Assembly (NCBI GenBank): GCA_016711405.1 | Contig: JADJSZ010000004.1 | Span: 124,001-188,000, forward strand | Origin: Candidatus Hadersleviella danica | Lineage (GTDB): Bacteria; Chloroflexota; Anaerolineae; Promineifilales; Promineifilaceae | Length of the DNA stretch: 64,000 nucleotides | Direction: 5' to 3' | In this document: positions 42,812 to 57,013 of the stretch, in pieces | Numbering within the stretch: position 1 is the first letter of the stretch | Layout of the letters: each line of letters begins with the position of its first letter | Made by a program: the position numbers and the translations under genes | The notes under the pieces: model-generated | The model's database searches: none | What the model saw: the letters and a program-made list of their open reading frames with translations, nothing else | What the model was told of the DNA's origin: nothing

Positions 42812-43117
42812 ATGTCTTTTGAATGGCTCAACCAGTTTCACAGCAATATGGAAAAGCCCGCCAACTATGCCGAGAAGACGTTGGCGGCGTATAAGCTCGG
42901 CATGAAGGCCAAAGGCTCCATCGTGGGGGTGCGAATTGTCGTCCACCCCGACTGTTGCCCCGCCTGCCGCGCCCTGCTCGACCCTGACCACATCTACCAC
43001 CCCGACGAGGCCCCCCACTTGCCGCCCGCTGAGTGCGAACGCGGCCGTGGTTGCCTGTGCGTTTATCGCCCCGTGATGAAATACGAAGTTGAAGAAGAGG
43101 GAGATGCACCCGCATGA
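42812..43117 (+). CDS. Small cysteine-rich, putative zinc-binding protein
   Basis: The 101-residue protein starts MSFEWLNQFHSNMEKPANYA and has VVHPDCCPACRALLDPDHIY, then CERGRGCLCVYRPVMKYEVE. The Cys pairs (CPAC and CxC) suggest one zinc site. The end is acidic (EVEEEGDAPA). I know no function for this family. It overlaps the following epimerase gene by ATGA (43114-43117), so the two are translationally coupled and may act together. Confidence 0.75.
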   Translation: MSFEWLNQFHSNMEKPANYAEKTLAAYKLGMKAKGSIVGVRIVVHPDCCPACRALLDPDHIYHPDEAPHLPPAECERGRGCLCVYRPVMKYEVEEEGDAPA

Positions 43118-44097
43118 AAGTCATTGTGACAGGGGCGACAGGCTTTGTGGGGGGGGCGTTGGTGCGGGCGTTGGTGGCGCGGGGGGATGAGGTAACGGCC
43201 GTGGCACGGCCGTCGGCCGACCGCACCGTGCTGGCAGATGTGCCCGTGCGCTGGCTAACGGGCGATGTGACCCAACCCGACAGCCTCGCAGGGCAATTTG
43301 CTGGCGCAGACGCGCTCATTCACGCGGCGGGGATGTTGGGGCAGGCGGGCGTACCCGAAGCGGCCTATACCCAATTGAATGTGGAGGGGACGCGTCATGT
43401 ATTGGCCGAGGCGGCACGGGCAGGCATCGGCCGTGTTGTCCATGTTGGCAGTCCGGGGGTGCTCGGCCCCATTGCGGGGCCACCCGCCACCGAAGAAGCT
43501 CCTCTCGCCCCGAGCAACGCTTATGAGCGGAGCAAAGCTGAAGCTGAGCGCATCGCCTTAAAAGCGGCCGAGGCTGGCTTGCCTGTGGTCATTGTGCGGC
43601 CTGAATTTGTGTATGGGGTGGGGGATTTGCACGTTTTGGGGCTGTTCCGCACGGTTCAGCGCGGCCTCTTTTTCTATGTGAATGGCGGCCGTGCCCTCTG
43701 CCATCCCACCTACATTGGGGATGCGGTGGCGGGGACGCTATTGGCTTTGGATAGCGGCCGTGCGGGGCAGATTTACCATCTGTGTGGCCCCCAGCCCGTC
43801 ACGTTTCGGCAGTTGGGGGAGGCGTTGGCGGATGGGTTGGGGGTGCGGCGGCCGTGGCTGAGTGTGCCACGGCCGTTGGCGTGGGGTGGGGCGGCGGTGT
43901 TGGAGGGGTTGGGCAAGGTGCTGGGGGTTCGGCCGCCCATCGGCCGTGCGGGCATCGAGTTTTTCAGCGATAGCCGCCACTTTTCCTTCGCCAAAGCCCA
44001 CCGCGAACTCGGCTACACCCCTGAAACAACGCTGGCGCAAGGGGTGGCGCAGACGATTGCTTGGTATCGGGAAAAGGGGTTACTGGTAAGTAAGTGA
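43114..44097 (+). CDS. NAD(P)-dependent epimerase/dehydratase (extended SDR)
   Basis: The 327-residue protein has the nucleotide site MKVIVTGATGFVGGALVRAL and the Asp-containing WLTGDVTQPDSL. The catalytic YxxxK is NAYERSKAEAERIALK, and LPVVIVRPEFVYGVGD follows. YHLCGPQPVTFRQLGEALAD in the C-terminal half resembles 3-beta-hydroxysteroid-dehydrogenase/isomerase-like and NAD-sugar epimerase members. The substrate may be a nucleotide sugar, sterol-like lipid or isoprenoid. It is coupled to the small Cys-rich gene upstream. The stop lies next to a GTGAAAA/GTGAAAG repeat. Confidence 0.88.
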   Translation: MKVIVTGATGFVGGALVRALVARGDEVTAVARPSADRTVLADVPVRWLTGDVTQPDSLAGQFAGADALIHAAGMLGQAGVPEAAYTQLNVEGTRHVLAEAARAGIGRVVHVGSPGVLGPIAGPPATEEAPLAPSNAYERSKAEAERIALKAAEAGLPVVIVRPEFVYGVGDLHVLGLFRTVQRGLFFYVNGGRALCHPTYIGDAVAGTLLALDSGRAGQIYHLCGPQPVTFRQLGEALADGLGVRRPWLSVPRPLAWGGAAVLEGLGKVLGVRPPIGRAGIEFFSDSRHFSFAKAHRELGYTPETTLAQGVAQTIAWYREKGLLVSK

Positions 44098-44164
44098 AAA
44101 GTGAAAGGTGGGGTGCACGTGCACACCACTTAACTATAACCATCACTCCCTACCTCCTCTTTCC

Positions 44165-47100
44165 CTACGGTCGTATCACAGCAGGCAAGAAAATGGTGGC
44201 GGGAGCCGCACCACCATCCACCCCAAACGGCGCACCACTGGCCGTGGCCAAAGCCACATTGCCCGACGCATCCACCGCCTGCACAAAATACTCCACCACC
44301 CCAAACGGCGCAATCACACTCCCCCGCGCCAAATCATCAATATCGGCCGCGCCCAGCTCCGCCCGCAACCAACTGCGCTGGCCCTGACCCCGATACAGAA
44401 TCACCACCCGCTCCACCCCACTCGTCTCATCCGCCACCTCCACCTCAAACTCGAGGATGTTGCCCGTCAGGGTGGCCGAGGTGCGGAAAATCTGCGGCGC
44501 AATAAAGTCCGTCTCCTCAAACGGCGTGCTGTACACCTCTAATTGCATTGAGTTGTAGCGCCGCAGAACCCCCACGGTGGCCGCATCCTCCTCCACATTG
44601 GTCGCCAAAAACTGAGCAGGCACGACCACCAAGCGCTGGAGCAACTCCCCTTGCACCGTCACCAAATGGTTGTTGCTGGCCACACTGCTGGGATACCAGT
44701 TGGGGAAGGGGTAGCTGTTCTCTTCAATGAGGGTGTTCGCTTCGGAGATAACGCTGGTGACAACAGGGTCGAAGTCGAGCCAATCGCTGAAGGTGCCCCC
44801 CAAGAGGAGCACGCCATGCACCAAGCCGTTGTCGGGGCTGGCTATCGCGGTGGTGTGGAGGGGCAGAATCGGACGGCCGCCTGTGGCCAACACCTGCCCG
44901 TTTTGCCCTGTTACGGTGACATACGTCCCCCGCGCCTCTTGGTTTTCTTCATAGCCAAAGGTCAGGTGGTAGGGGGTGATGCTCGTCGCTTGGGGGGCGC
45001 GGGGGCTGGCTAGGTTTAGGTTGAGCCGTGGCTCGGCCCACACAGCGGGTGGGTTGGGCATGGTGATGCGTTGCATGGGCAGGCCGTACAGGGTCATGAT
45101 GGCCAGCACTTTTTCGTCGTAGTTGCTGAAGGTGCCTGCGGCCGTGCTGGTGTAGTACTCCTGCTTGGCCTTGCGCAGGGCGAGGCCGATTTCGGGGGTG
45201 TGCCCCAACTCGTCCACAAAGGTGACCATTAACCGTTCGGAGTAGGCAATCAGGTCGCTATCGCCGTAGCCGTAGCCCGTGTTGCCCATGAACATCGCCC
45301 CTTGCTGGAGGTAGCTCTGCGCCCAGTCAGCCCCTTGCTGGGCGGTGGGGGCATTGGCATCGTCCACGTTCAGCCCCGAGTGGCACCCGACGGTGAAGAT
45401 GAAGCTGTTGCTGTAATCTAGCCCCTGCCCCGCCACCGCATCGGCATAGACGAAGGGGATGTTGGGCAAGTCGGGGGTGTTGGGGAAGAAGCTGTAGTGG
45501 GTGAAGTGGGAGTTGAGCGAGACGAGGGCTGGCCCTGAGGTGAGCTGGGCGATGAGGGCGTTGTAGTCGGTGTCTACCCAGTCGTTGTTGATGAGGCTGT
45601 CATCGACGCTGACACCGTAGCTGGTCAGGCTGTCGCGAATCGCTTCGGCCTCGTCTATCACAAAATCGTAGCCTGTGACGAGGGCATCGTTGGCCACAAA
45701 GCTGTTACCCGCCAAGAAGCTGTCGAGGGTGACAATCATGTCGGCGGGGGTTTCGATGAGGCGGCCGAGGCCGTATTGGGGCAGGTAGAGTTCACGCCCC
45801 TTGAAGGGTTGGGGCAGAACGCCTGCGTAGTAGTCGTCGCTGAGGATGTAGCGGTAGCGGAAGGCGGCGTTGAGCTGAACGTGGGTGGCTACATCGGCCG
45901 CGTAAGTCCGTTCGTTGGCCACCAGTGCTTCGTCGCGCAGGCGGCGATGGGGGATGATGCGGTCATCGCCGACGATGACGATGTACTCGAGATTGGGGTA
46001 GGCGGGCAGGGTGTCGTAAAGCAGGTTTTTGATGAGGTGGGCGACGTAGTTGGCCGCTTGGGGGTTGTTGGTTTGGCTGTCCCACAGGGCATATGCGTCC
46101 ACGATTTGGGAGTAGTTGCTGAGGTCGATGATGGTGCCGACGACGCTACTTTGGTTGCGGAAGTTGGTTAGTTTGGCGGAGAGGCCGCTGGTGGTGTAGG
46201 CGTTGGCGCCATAAAACTGGTTGATGCGCCCCGAGTTGACCAAGATGATGGTTTTGACGCTGGTGTTGGTGGCGGGGGTGGGAAAGGTGTAGCTCAGCAC
46301 GTCGGTGATGATGGGCTGGGGTTCGTCGGGGGGGATGATCTCGAGGTTGAGGTTGAAGGGTTCGCCTAAGGATTCGAGTTCGCGGGGGATGACGCCAAGG
46401 TAGTAGTTGCCTGCTAGTTCGTGGACGTTGTAGTAGATTTGGTTGCCAAAGATGGTGCCTGAGGGGGCGAGCCAGACGAGGGTTCCAAGGTTGCCCATCT
46501 GGCCGAGGTTGCCCATCTGGCCGAGGTTGCCCATTTGGCCGAGGTTGCCCATTTGGCCGAGGTTGCCCATCTGACCGAGGTTGCCCATCTGGCCGAGGTT
46601 GCCCATCTGACCTAAGTCGGTTAGGTTTCCAAGGTTGCCCATCTGGCCGAGGTTGCCCATCTGGCCGAGGTTGCCCATTTGGCCGAGGTTGCCCATCTGG
46701 CCTAAATTGGCGATTTGGCCGAGGTCTTTGATTTGGCCTGTTTCTTCGTCGATGGTGGGGGCGAAGAGGTACATGTCGTAGGCGACGTCGCTGGTGAGGG
46801 TGAGGAGATGGTGGCGCCTGCGCTTTCGACGGGGATGATGAACCAGTTGCGGTCGCGGATGCCTTTCGGCCGTGCTGGTCAGGGGCACACCTGCATCGAG
46901 GGGTTCGGCCGCCCCGCGTGTGCCGTTCCCTGCTTCGAAGGCGCCGATGTCGCACAGCCCGTCGGTGCGCGCTTTGCCCGCGTTGGTCGCGTTCAGGGCA
47001 GGTGGCTCCCCCTCCGTCTATGGCTGGGCTACTTGGTTGCAGGGCGTGCGTCAGGGTTCGGCCCCCGTTGTTCTGCAGGGGTTCCAACCCAGGGTCACCG

Positions 47101-49289
47101 ATGATGTTCCCTGTGCTATCCCCCGTTATCGTGCAATCCGTGACCGAGGTGAAGATATTGAATCCGAGTGAATTAAATGTACCGTAACAATCTGCTCCTA
47201 AATCAGATTGATTGTGGGCGACAATGGTGTTGTATAACGTGACATTGGCCGAGGCATTGCCCAAACCACCACCTGTGCTAACACTCACGGAGGCGGCCGT
47301 GTTGCTGACAATGGTCGAGTTAGTGATGAAAACAGTTGACTCTATCGCCTCTAACCCACCCCCTGAGCCATCTAAAGAGTGGTTGTGGCTAAGCGTGGTA
47401 TTAGCCAGATGGAGACTTGCTCCACTTTCAATGAAAATAGCCCCACCACTACCCGATCCAACATTGTTATAGGCCATTGCCGAGCGAGTAAAATGTGCCT
47501 CGGCCGAGGGACTCCCCACGTACACCGCCCCCCCATGAAGTGAAGCACTGTTGTTTTCTAGCACTACTTGATTCGCCACAAGGGTGCTTCCTGTTTGGTA
47601 AATGCCACCTCCAAAGCCTGCTTCATTGTTAAAGAGGTACAGGCGATTTAAGGTTGTTGTAATTCCAGGCGACCCATTAATGGTGATTGCACCACCTCCA
47701 CCTAATGAGCCAAACGCATCTGTACCACGGGTTATCCATAAATTTTCAACCACGACAGGAGCATCAATCACATTCAGGATAAGCCCTTGTCCTTGATAGT
47801 CTGGGTCTAACACAGTGGGAAATAGGGTTGGGTCAGAAATTTGCCAATTACTCGGGCTATAACCCCCGCGCAGAGTAAACGGAAATGGACTGGAAATATA
47901 AGCAATAGCAGGGTAGGCACTCGCAAAATCAACTTCGTTGCAATAACCTGCAATACGTACCTCAAAGGTGCCGATTTGGTCGGCCGTATTAATTGCCTCT
48001 TGGACTGTGTTGTATACCGTTTGCCCTTGGTCGGGAGTGGCATAGCAGGTTGGTTGCGGCCGATAAACCGCCACATTATTCGCTAAAACGGCCGAACTCC
48101 CCACATCTGTAAACTGCCCACCTACATAGACATCCCCTGTATTCGAATCAGCATACAATGCATAAACATGGCCATTGGGGGTTCCCTCAGGCAAAGCTTC
48201 CCAGCCATTGTCCCATTTGGCTAAATAACTGGTTCCCGGCACACCTCCTGCATTTGTAAAACTCCCACCCACATATAAACTACCATCGGGGTGGAGGGCT
48301 AACGCATACACTTCACCACCTGTCACACCACTTCCCAATGGTAGCCAAAACTTACCATCCCACATGGCTACGCCAGCCGCTGGTGTGCCACCACCTACAG
48401 AAGTAAATGTCCCCCCAGCATAAACGATGGCATCATTGTCTATCACAATGGCATTCACTTGTCCATTGTCAACGCCTCCACCAACGGGTTGCCAATTGGA
48501 GCCATTGTAGCGAGCAAGGCGGGCCGTATTGGCGACACCGCCTGCCACTGTGAAAGAACCACCCACATACACATCATTAAAAGCAGGGTTTAGAGCCACA
48601 TCCAATACATTTACAGGGGAAACGCCAATTCCCAATGTGCTCACATCTTGCAGGGCAGAAAAAATAGACCCTGAATCAGTATAGCGTGTTACCCCATTGA
48701 CATTAATTTGGCTGTCGCCAGCTTGTAAAAATTGTCCCCCAAAATAGATGTTGTTGCTGGCATCTATGGCCAAGGAATTGCCAATCGCACTGATGACATG
48801 ATAACTGGGGGTAGGGTCGAGCCATTGCCACTGGTTGCCATCCCATTTTGCCCCACCGCCTCGAAATGCCGTTGGCAAGCCCCCCACGGTATTGATGTCC
48901 CCTGTAATAAAAAGTTGCCCCAGACTATCAATGGTTAAATCATTGACATGCCCTCCACTGGCCAACCCTGTAGCAGATGGCCCTGTAAACCCAGCCCAAT
49001 CCGCGCCATCCCACAAAGCTATATCATTCACTGTCACCCCACCCGCCGTAACAAAATCGCCCCCAACATAGAGGACATCATTATGCCACTTTAAGGTTTT
49101 CACAACGCCGCTGGTTCCTGTGCCTGATAACCCAGTGAAGACAGACCATGCTTGGGTGGGGGGCATCACGGCCGTTGCTTCCCCTCCCACAGGCGCGGCC
49201 GAAACCTCCTTAAAAAGCATCAAAATAACTGCACCTAAAACAGAAAATATGAGGACGATATTGGCCAAATAACCTTGCTTCATTTTCAA
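44165..49289 (-). CDS. Giant secreted protein: beta-propeller, beta-helix, LGQMGN repeats, C25 (gingipain-like) peptidase (frame breaks)
   Basis: From 49289, an N-terminal signal helix (YLANIVLIFSVLGAVILMLF) leads to a propeller of NDVLYVGGDFVTAGG-type repeats to about residue 430. A parallel beta-helix (ITINGSPGITTTLNRLYLFN to HALQPSSPAIDGG) follows. Near 46800-46995 the frame changes three times. The joined text reads RTDGLCDIGAFE, then GIRDRNWFIIPVESAGATIS, then LTLTSDVAYDMYLFAP. Then come LGQMGN hexapeptides. The C25-like domain has LVSLNSHFTHYSFFPNTP (His) and FIFTVGCHSGLNVDD (Cys). The chain ends TIFLPAVIRP. Repaired length is near 1,700 residues. Surface proteolysis is inferred from the family. 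Confidence 0.78.
46489..46735 (-). repeat. 18-bp tandem repeats encoding LGQMGN
   Basis: GGTTGCCCATCTGGCCGA and one-base variants (ATTTGG, CTGACC) repeat head to tail. The protein has four LGQMGN, a variant LGNLTD, then seven LGQMGN, flanked by LGQIAN and LGTLVW. Variants are synonymous third-position changes, so the protein repeat appears to be under selection. Confidence 0.92.
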
Positions 49290-49465
49290 CTCCTTTATCT
49301 TTGTGTGGCGGAGGGCAAATTAGCTCCCCAATAGGACTTTAAGGCTACACGATAATACAAATTTAACTTCTCTGCTAGTCCAAACCAGTATTTTTAACGG
49401 CCTTTTCTCAGCCATTCCCAATCTTCTCACCAGCTCATTACCTGCTTGTAACCAGATAGATTAGA
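49290..49465. other. Divergent promoter gap
   Basis: The gap is AT-richer than the genes (CCACACAAAGATAAAGGAGTT on the minus strand ends in an AAGGAG ribosome site for the giant protein). No repeat arrays or further genes are visible. Confidence 0.4.
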
Positions 49466-50251
49466 ATGGAGCCATCTGCAAATTCACACCACCCACCTAT
49501 GACAAGCATTGCCATCCCAACCATCAAAACACTTTATCCCCTTGCCTTAGCGGAAGGAGAAGGCGTAGGCACGGCCTACGAATACGTTGCCAAGCGGCTC
49601 GTTTTGCGGCCGTGGCTCAACAAACAACCCACTCCTAAGCACATCCTCCTCGCTGGTTTGCCCCAAAAATATGGCTCCAGTCTCGATTTTTTCTTGCTCG
49701 CCCATGAACTAGGCGCACAATTGACTATCGCCGAGACCGACCCAGCTCTCCTTGCCAAAGCCGAACGCGCCTTGAAGAATATTCAGCAAAAGGGGCAATG
49801 GCGCACCTTACGGCCGCGTTGGCAATTGCTCAATAGCTGGTCAGATTTAGGTGGGCAACAATTTGAGGTGGCTTTTTGCTCCGAGGTATTGCAACGCTTA
49901 CCTCAGGCGGAACGGCCGTCTTACGTGCAAGCCATTCAGCAGGTCGTCGGCCGTTGGGCACTCTTTTGCCCCAACGCGGATAACGCCGCACACCTTAATC
50001 TCAGTGGGCTGGGAGGCGTTGGATTAGCGGAAGTGCAGGCTCTCTTCCCCCAATGCCCCGCCCACTATATTGATATGCCCCCCTTCCCACCGGGCATTAC
50101 CCGTACCGATAGCCAGCGGGAACAAGCAACGAGTGGCACTGCGGAAGCCATCGCCATGTGGGGGCTGGGCTATTATGCACGGGCGGAAAAATGGCTCCCC
50201 ACGGCCGTGCGTCGCCGTTACGCCCACATCGTCTACGCCTTGTGGGGGTGA
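49466..50251 (+). CDS. SAM-dependent methyltransferase-like protein
   Basis: The 261-residue protein has a Rossmann-like centre: KHILLAGLPQKYGSSLDFFL, then LTIAETDPALLAKAERALKN and FEVAFCSEVLQRLPQAERPS. The motif I glycines are weak (LAGLPQKYG), so activity is uncertain. ALFCPNADNAAHLNLSGLGG takes the place of the usual post-II motif. The second ATG (49499, MTSIAIP) is an equally good start. The gene stands alone between the giant secreted protein and an MBL hydrolase. Confidence 0.65.
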   Translation: MEPSANSHHPPMTSIAIPTIKTLYPLALAEGEGVGTAYEYVAKRLVLRPWLNKQPTPKHILLAGLPQKYGSSLDFFLLAHELGAQLTIAETDPALLAKAERALKNIQQKGQWRTLRPRWQLLNSWSDLGGQQFEVAFCSEVLQRLPQAERPSYVQAIQQVVGRWALFCPNADNAAHLNLSGLGGVGLAEVQALFPQCPAHYIDMPPFPPGITRTDSQREQATSGTAEAIAMWGLGYYARAEKWLPTAVRRRYAHIVYALWG

Positions 50252-50306
50252 TTAGGTTATTCGTTATTGGGGTATTGGCTATTGGGGTGCTAACCCAATA
50301 ACCAAT
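50252..50306. repeat. Heptamer array (GTTATTG / TAACCAA) between convergent genes
   Basis: TTAGGTTATTCGTTATTGGG and ACCCAATAACCAATCTCC form a small inverted pair between the 3' ends of convergent genes. Confidence 0.65.
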
Positions 50307-50312
50307 CTCCCC

Positions 50313-51200
50313 CTACCGCTTGCTCCAATAACGCCACACCCCATTAACCGTCATCTCAGGAGCATTAGAGAGAGCCAACGTCGCAAATGCTTCTTCACTC
50401 ACCCCAGCCGCCATTGCCCGCGCCCGATACCATTCCCTATATTCCACGGCCGTTTGTTCAGCCGTTACACCAGCCACCATCCGTTCCCGCACAAATTCAG
50501 CCACCTCACCAATGAGCACTCGCACCCCCTGCAACTGCGCGGCCACGTTCTCCACCCGACCAAAATGGGTTGGGTAAATGGCTATAAAATCGGCCGCCAA
50601 CAACCTGTCCAACGAAGCACGCCACACTTCTAAATCAAATTCAGGTGGTGGGGTGGGCGCATCTACCAAACTAAAACCGGGCACACGAGTTCCCGCGACA
50701 TCCCCTGTAAACGCAATTTTGCCCAGCACAAAGGCCATATGATGCAAGGCGTGTCCAGCCGTTTCCCACACCTCAAATTGCAAGCCCCCCAACTTCAACA
50801 CATCCCCCTCATGCAATTCGGTTAATTGACCAGCGGGCACGGGCAACATTTCTCCCCACATGCGCTCCATTTGGTCACCATAAATGCGGGTGGCGCTGGC
50901 CATTAATTTGCTAGGGTCTATGAGGTGGCGTGCCCCAAAATGATGCACATAGACATGCGCCCCTTGCCGTGCCCACCACCCCGCCGCTCCTGCATGGTCG
51001 AGGTGGATGTGGGTTAGCAACACATGGCGCACATCTTCTACCTTATAACCCAGCGACTGCAAGGCAGATTGCGCGGCCGTAAGCGTTGAACCCGGTCCTG
51101 TTTCGATCATGACTAGCCCGTCATTGCTCTCTAATACATAGGAGGCGATGACCAGCGGCCGTCCCAAATAATGTAAATCAATCGTCTGTACTTCAATCAT
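50313..51200 (-). CDS. Metallo-beta-lactamase-fold hydrolase
   Basis: The 295-residue protein has the dinuclear metal motif LLTHIHLDHAGAAGWW (HxHxDH), a later His in WETAGHALHHMAFV, IAFTGDVAGT (bridging Asp) and AIYPTHFGRVENV. It lacks an export signal. Glyoxalase II-like thioesters or phospho-lactones are family possibilities. The C-terminal 60 residues form a helical cap (VAEFVRERMVAGVTAEQTAV). A promoter gap shared with the rRNA operon lies upstream. Confidence 0.88.
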   Translation of the reverse strand: MIEVQTIDLHYLGRPLVIASYVLESNDGLVMIETGPGSTLTAAQSALQSLGYKVEDVRHVLLTHIHLDHAGAAGWWARQGAHVYVHHFGARHLIDPSKLMASATRIYGDQMERMWGEMLPVPAGQLTELHEGDVLKLGGLQFEVWETAGHALHHMAFVLGKIAFTGDVAGTRVPGFSLVDAPTPPPEFDLEVWRASLDRLLAADFIAIYPTHFGRVENVAAQLQGVRVLIGEVAEFVRERMVAGVTAEQTAVEYREWYRARAMAAGVSEEAFATLALSNAPEMTVNGVWRYWSKR

Positions 51201-51308
51201 TATTCACCTCAAAACCCCAATTTTCACTCCATTCTACCCTATCGGTCAGCATTTATGCCTGATTTCCTCGAGAAGAAAAGCCATGTTCACGTTGGGTTCA
51301 CGGATTTC

Positions 51309-51337
51309 TTGACAAGCCACGTGCCAGTGGCTATACT
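51309..51337 (+). promoter_or_regulatory. rRNA promoter P1
   Basis: TTGACA, a 17-base spacer and TATACT form a near-consensus sigma-70 promoter. The spacer holds an inverted repeat, GCCAC-GTGCCA-GTGGC, which could be a regulator site. Confidence 0.8.
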
Positions 51338-51414
51338 TCTCTTCGTTGTGCAGGAAAAGACATTATGTCAACTAAACCTCCAGCCAGCAGTTAAAAAAAG
51401 GTTTCACCAAATCC

Positions 51415-51444
51415 TTGACAGGCTAAGCGAAAAAAGAGTAATAT
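51415..51444 (+). promoter_or_regulatory. rRNA promoter P2
   Basis: TTGACA, 18 bases and TAATAT lie about 105 bases after P1, in AT-rich DNA. Confidence 0.75.
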
Positions 51445-51587
51445 CTCACTTCGCTGATACGGAGCCAGCAAGACTGGAAAGAGTAACAACTCCAAACACT
51501 CACCAACCTGCACGGTCAAGTTGCCATGCAGGTTTTAAAGTGCGAAAAAACAGTCTGATTCGGTGAAAAAGCAAAGCGACCAAAAAG

Positions 51588-51616
51588 TTGACAAGCAACA
51601 CGAAAGCAGATACACT
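51588..51616 (+). promoter_or_regulatory. rRNA promoter P3
   Basis: TTGACA, 17 bases and TACACT lie about 165 bases before the 16S gene. All three promoters share a perfect -35 box. Confidence 0.7.
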
Positions 51617-51660
51617 TTCCAGCCACGTCAATCAAAAGGCGCAGGGGAAAACCCAACAGC

Positions 51661-51692
51661 ACGTTAACAACTGAAGAGTGATAGAAACTTAC
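51661..51692 (+). other. 16S processing stem, 5' arm
   Basis: ACGTTAAC..CTGAAGAGTGATAGAAACTTAC pairs with GTAAGTTTCTATCACTCTTCAG..GTTAACGT at 53312-53343, with two mismatches over 32 bases. This encloses the 16S gene, as expected for an RNase III substrate. Confidence 0.88.
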
Positions 51693-51780
51693 TTGGATTG
51701 AAAAATCCACAACCCTTTGAGTAAGTACAAACACTAGATCACGGATCTAAACGGCCATTAAGTTGGTCGAAAACTTTCTA

Positions 51781-53265
<1,485 letters not shown>

Positions 53266-53311
53266 AAGAGAACTGGTTGGTCGAGAGACTGACTAGGAAA
53301 TAAGGGGTTGG

Positions 53312-53343
53312 GTAAGTTTCTATCACTCTTCAGCGGTTAACGT
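53312..53343 (+). other. 16S processing stem, 3' arm
   Basis: This arm is complementary to 51661-51692 and lies about 45 bases after the 16S 3' end. Confidence 0.88.
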
Positions 53344-53467
53344 CGTTGGTGCGGAAAAAAGAATTTAAGCTGTTTCATCAGCGACTAATTCTGCGTTTAG
53401 TAAGTCATCACATTAAAAGTTAAAAAGCAGGTTCAAGTCTTTAATGAAATTATTAAAGACCAAGCAA

Positions 53468-53541
53468 GGGCCTATAGCTCAGCTGGTTAGAGCGTTCCTC
53501 TGATAAGGGAGAGGTCGTTGGTTCGAGTCCAACTAGGCCCA
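53468..53541 (+). tRNA. tRNA-Ile (GAU)
   Basis: GGGCCTATAGCTCAGCTGGT begins a standard cloverleaf. The anticodon GAT sits in CTCTGATAAGG, and the T-arm is GGTTCGAGTCC. No CCA is encoded after the discriminator A. Confidence 0.95.
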
Positions 53542-53551
53542 CCTAAGCAAT

Positions 53552-53620
53552 GAGCAATAACTCACTAAACAATGAACAAAAAATATTTGTTCATTGTTAA
53601 TTGTTAATTGTTAATTGAAA
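53552..53620. repeat. Heptamer hairpin between the two tRNAs
   Basis: AATGAGCAATAACTC and AACAATGAACAAAAAATATT lead to TTGTTCATTGTTAATTGTTA and further TTAATTG units. The intergenic repeat family has entered the rRNA spacer, with AACAATGAACAAA/TTTGTTCATTGTT as an inverted pair. Confidence 0.8.
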
Positions 53621-53621
53621 A

Positions 53622-53694
53622 GGGGACGTAGCTCAGTTGGGAGAGCGCCGCCTTTGCAAGGCGGATGTCAGGGGTTCGAGTCCCCTCGTCTCCA
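53622..53694 (+). tRNA. tRNA-Ala (UGC)
   Basis: GGGGACGTAGCTCAGTTGGG starts the cloverleaf. The anticodon TGC lies in CCTTTGCAAGG, with T-arm GGTTCGAGTCC. No CCA is encoded. Confidence 0.95.
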
Positions 53695-53784
53695 CAGTTT
53701 GAGTCATAGCCAAGTCAATTCATCTATATGAACCCACAGCAAGGTAAGAGATAAAGCACAGGCCAATCGAGATACCCAAGAGGT

Positions 53785-53812
53785 AGCTCGGCCGTGTGCG
53801 CCGAGCTTTTTT
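53785..53812 (+). terminator. Intrinsic terminator-like hairpin within the rRNA operon
   Basis: GCTCGGC and GCCGAGC form a 7-bp GC-rich stem with a 7-base loop, directly followed by TTTTTT. It has all features of a Rho-independent terminator, yet lies between tRNA-Ala and 23S. Confidence 0.75.
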
Positions 53813-53993
53813 GTTCTTATAGGCAAAATGGTAAAGTGAATTTCATTCACAATTACCCATTAAACATTCACAATGACTAATTAAACAGTTTGACCTCCAA
53901 TTTGTGAGCACGAGCAAAAGTTCGTGACCAGAAATTAGTGGCCAAGCGCCATTAAGTGAGCGGTGGAAACACCACTCAGGCACATTTACAGCT

Positions 53994-54004
53994 GAATATA
54001 TTGC
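53994..54004 (+). other. 23S processing stem, 5' arm
   Basis: GAATATATTGC is perfectly complementary to GCAATATATTC at 56984-56994. A second pairing, GGGTTCTCCATAAC with GTTGTGGAGAATC, extends the stem towards 23S. Confidence 0.75.
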
Positions 54005-54044
54005 GAAGAAAGCGCATGAAGACGCGGGTTCTCCATAACAGAGT

Positions 54045-56946
<2,902 letters not shown>

Positions 56947-57013
56947 TTGTTGTGGAGAATCGGGCGGCTTGATGGGCTTGTAAGCAATATATTCTGCTCT
57001 CTTTTGTAAAATG

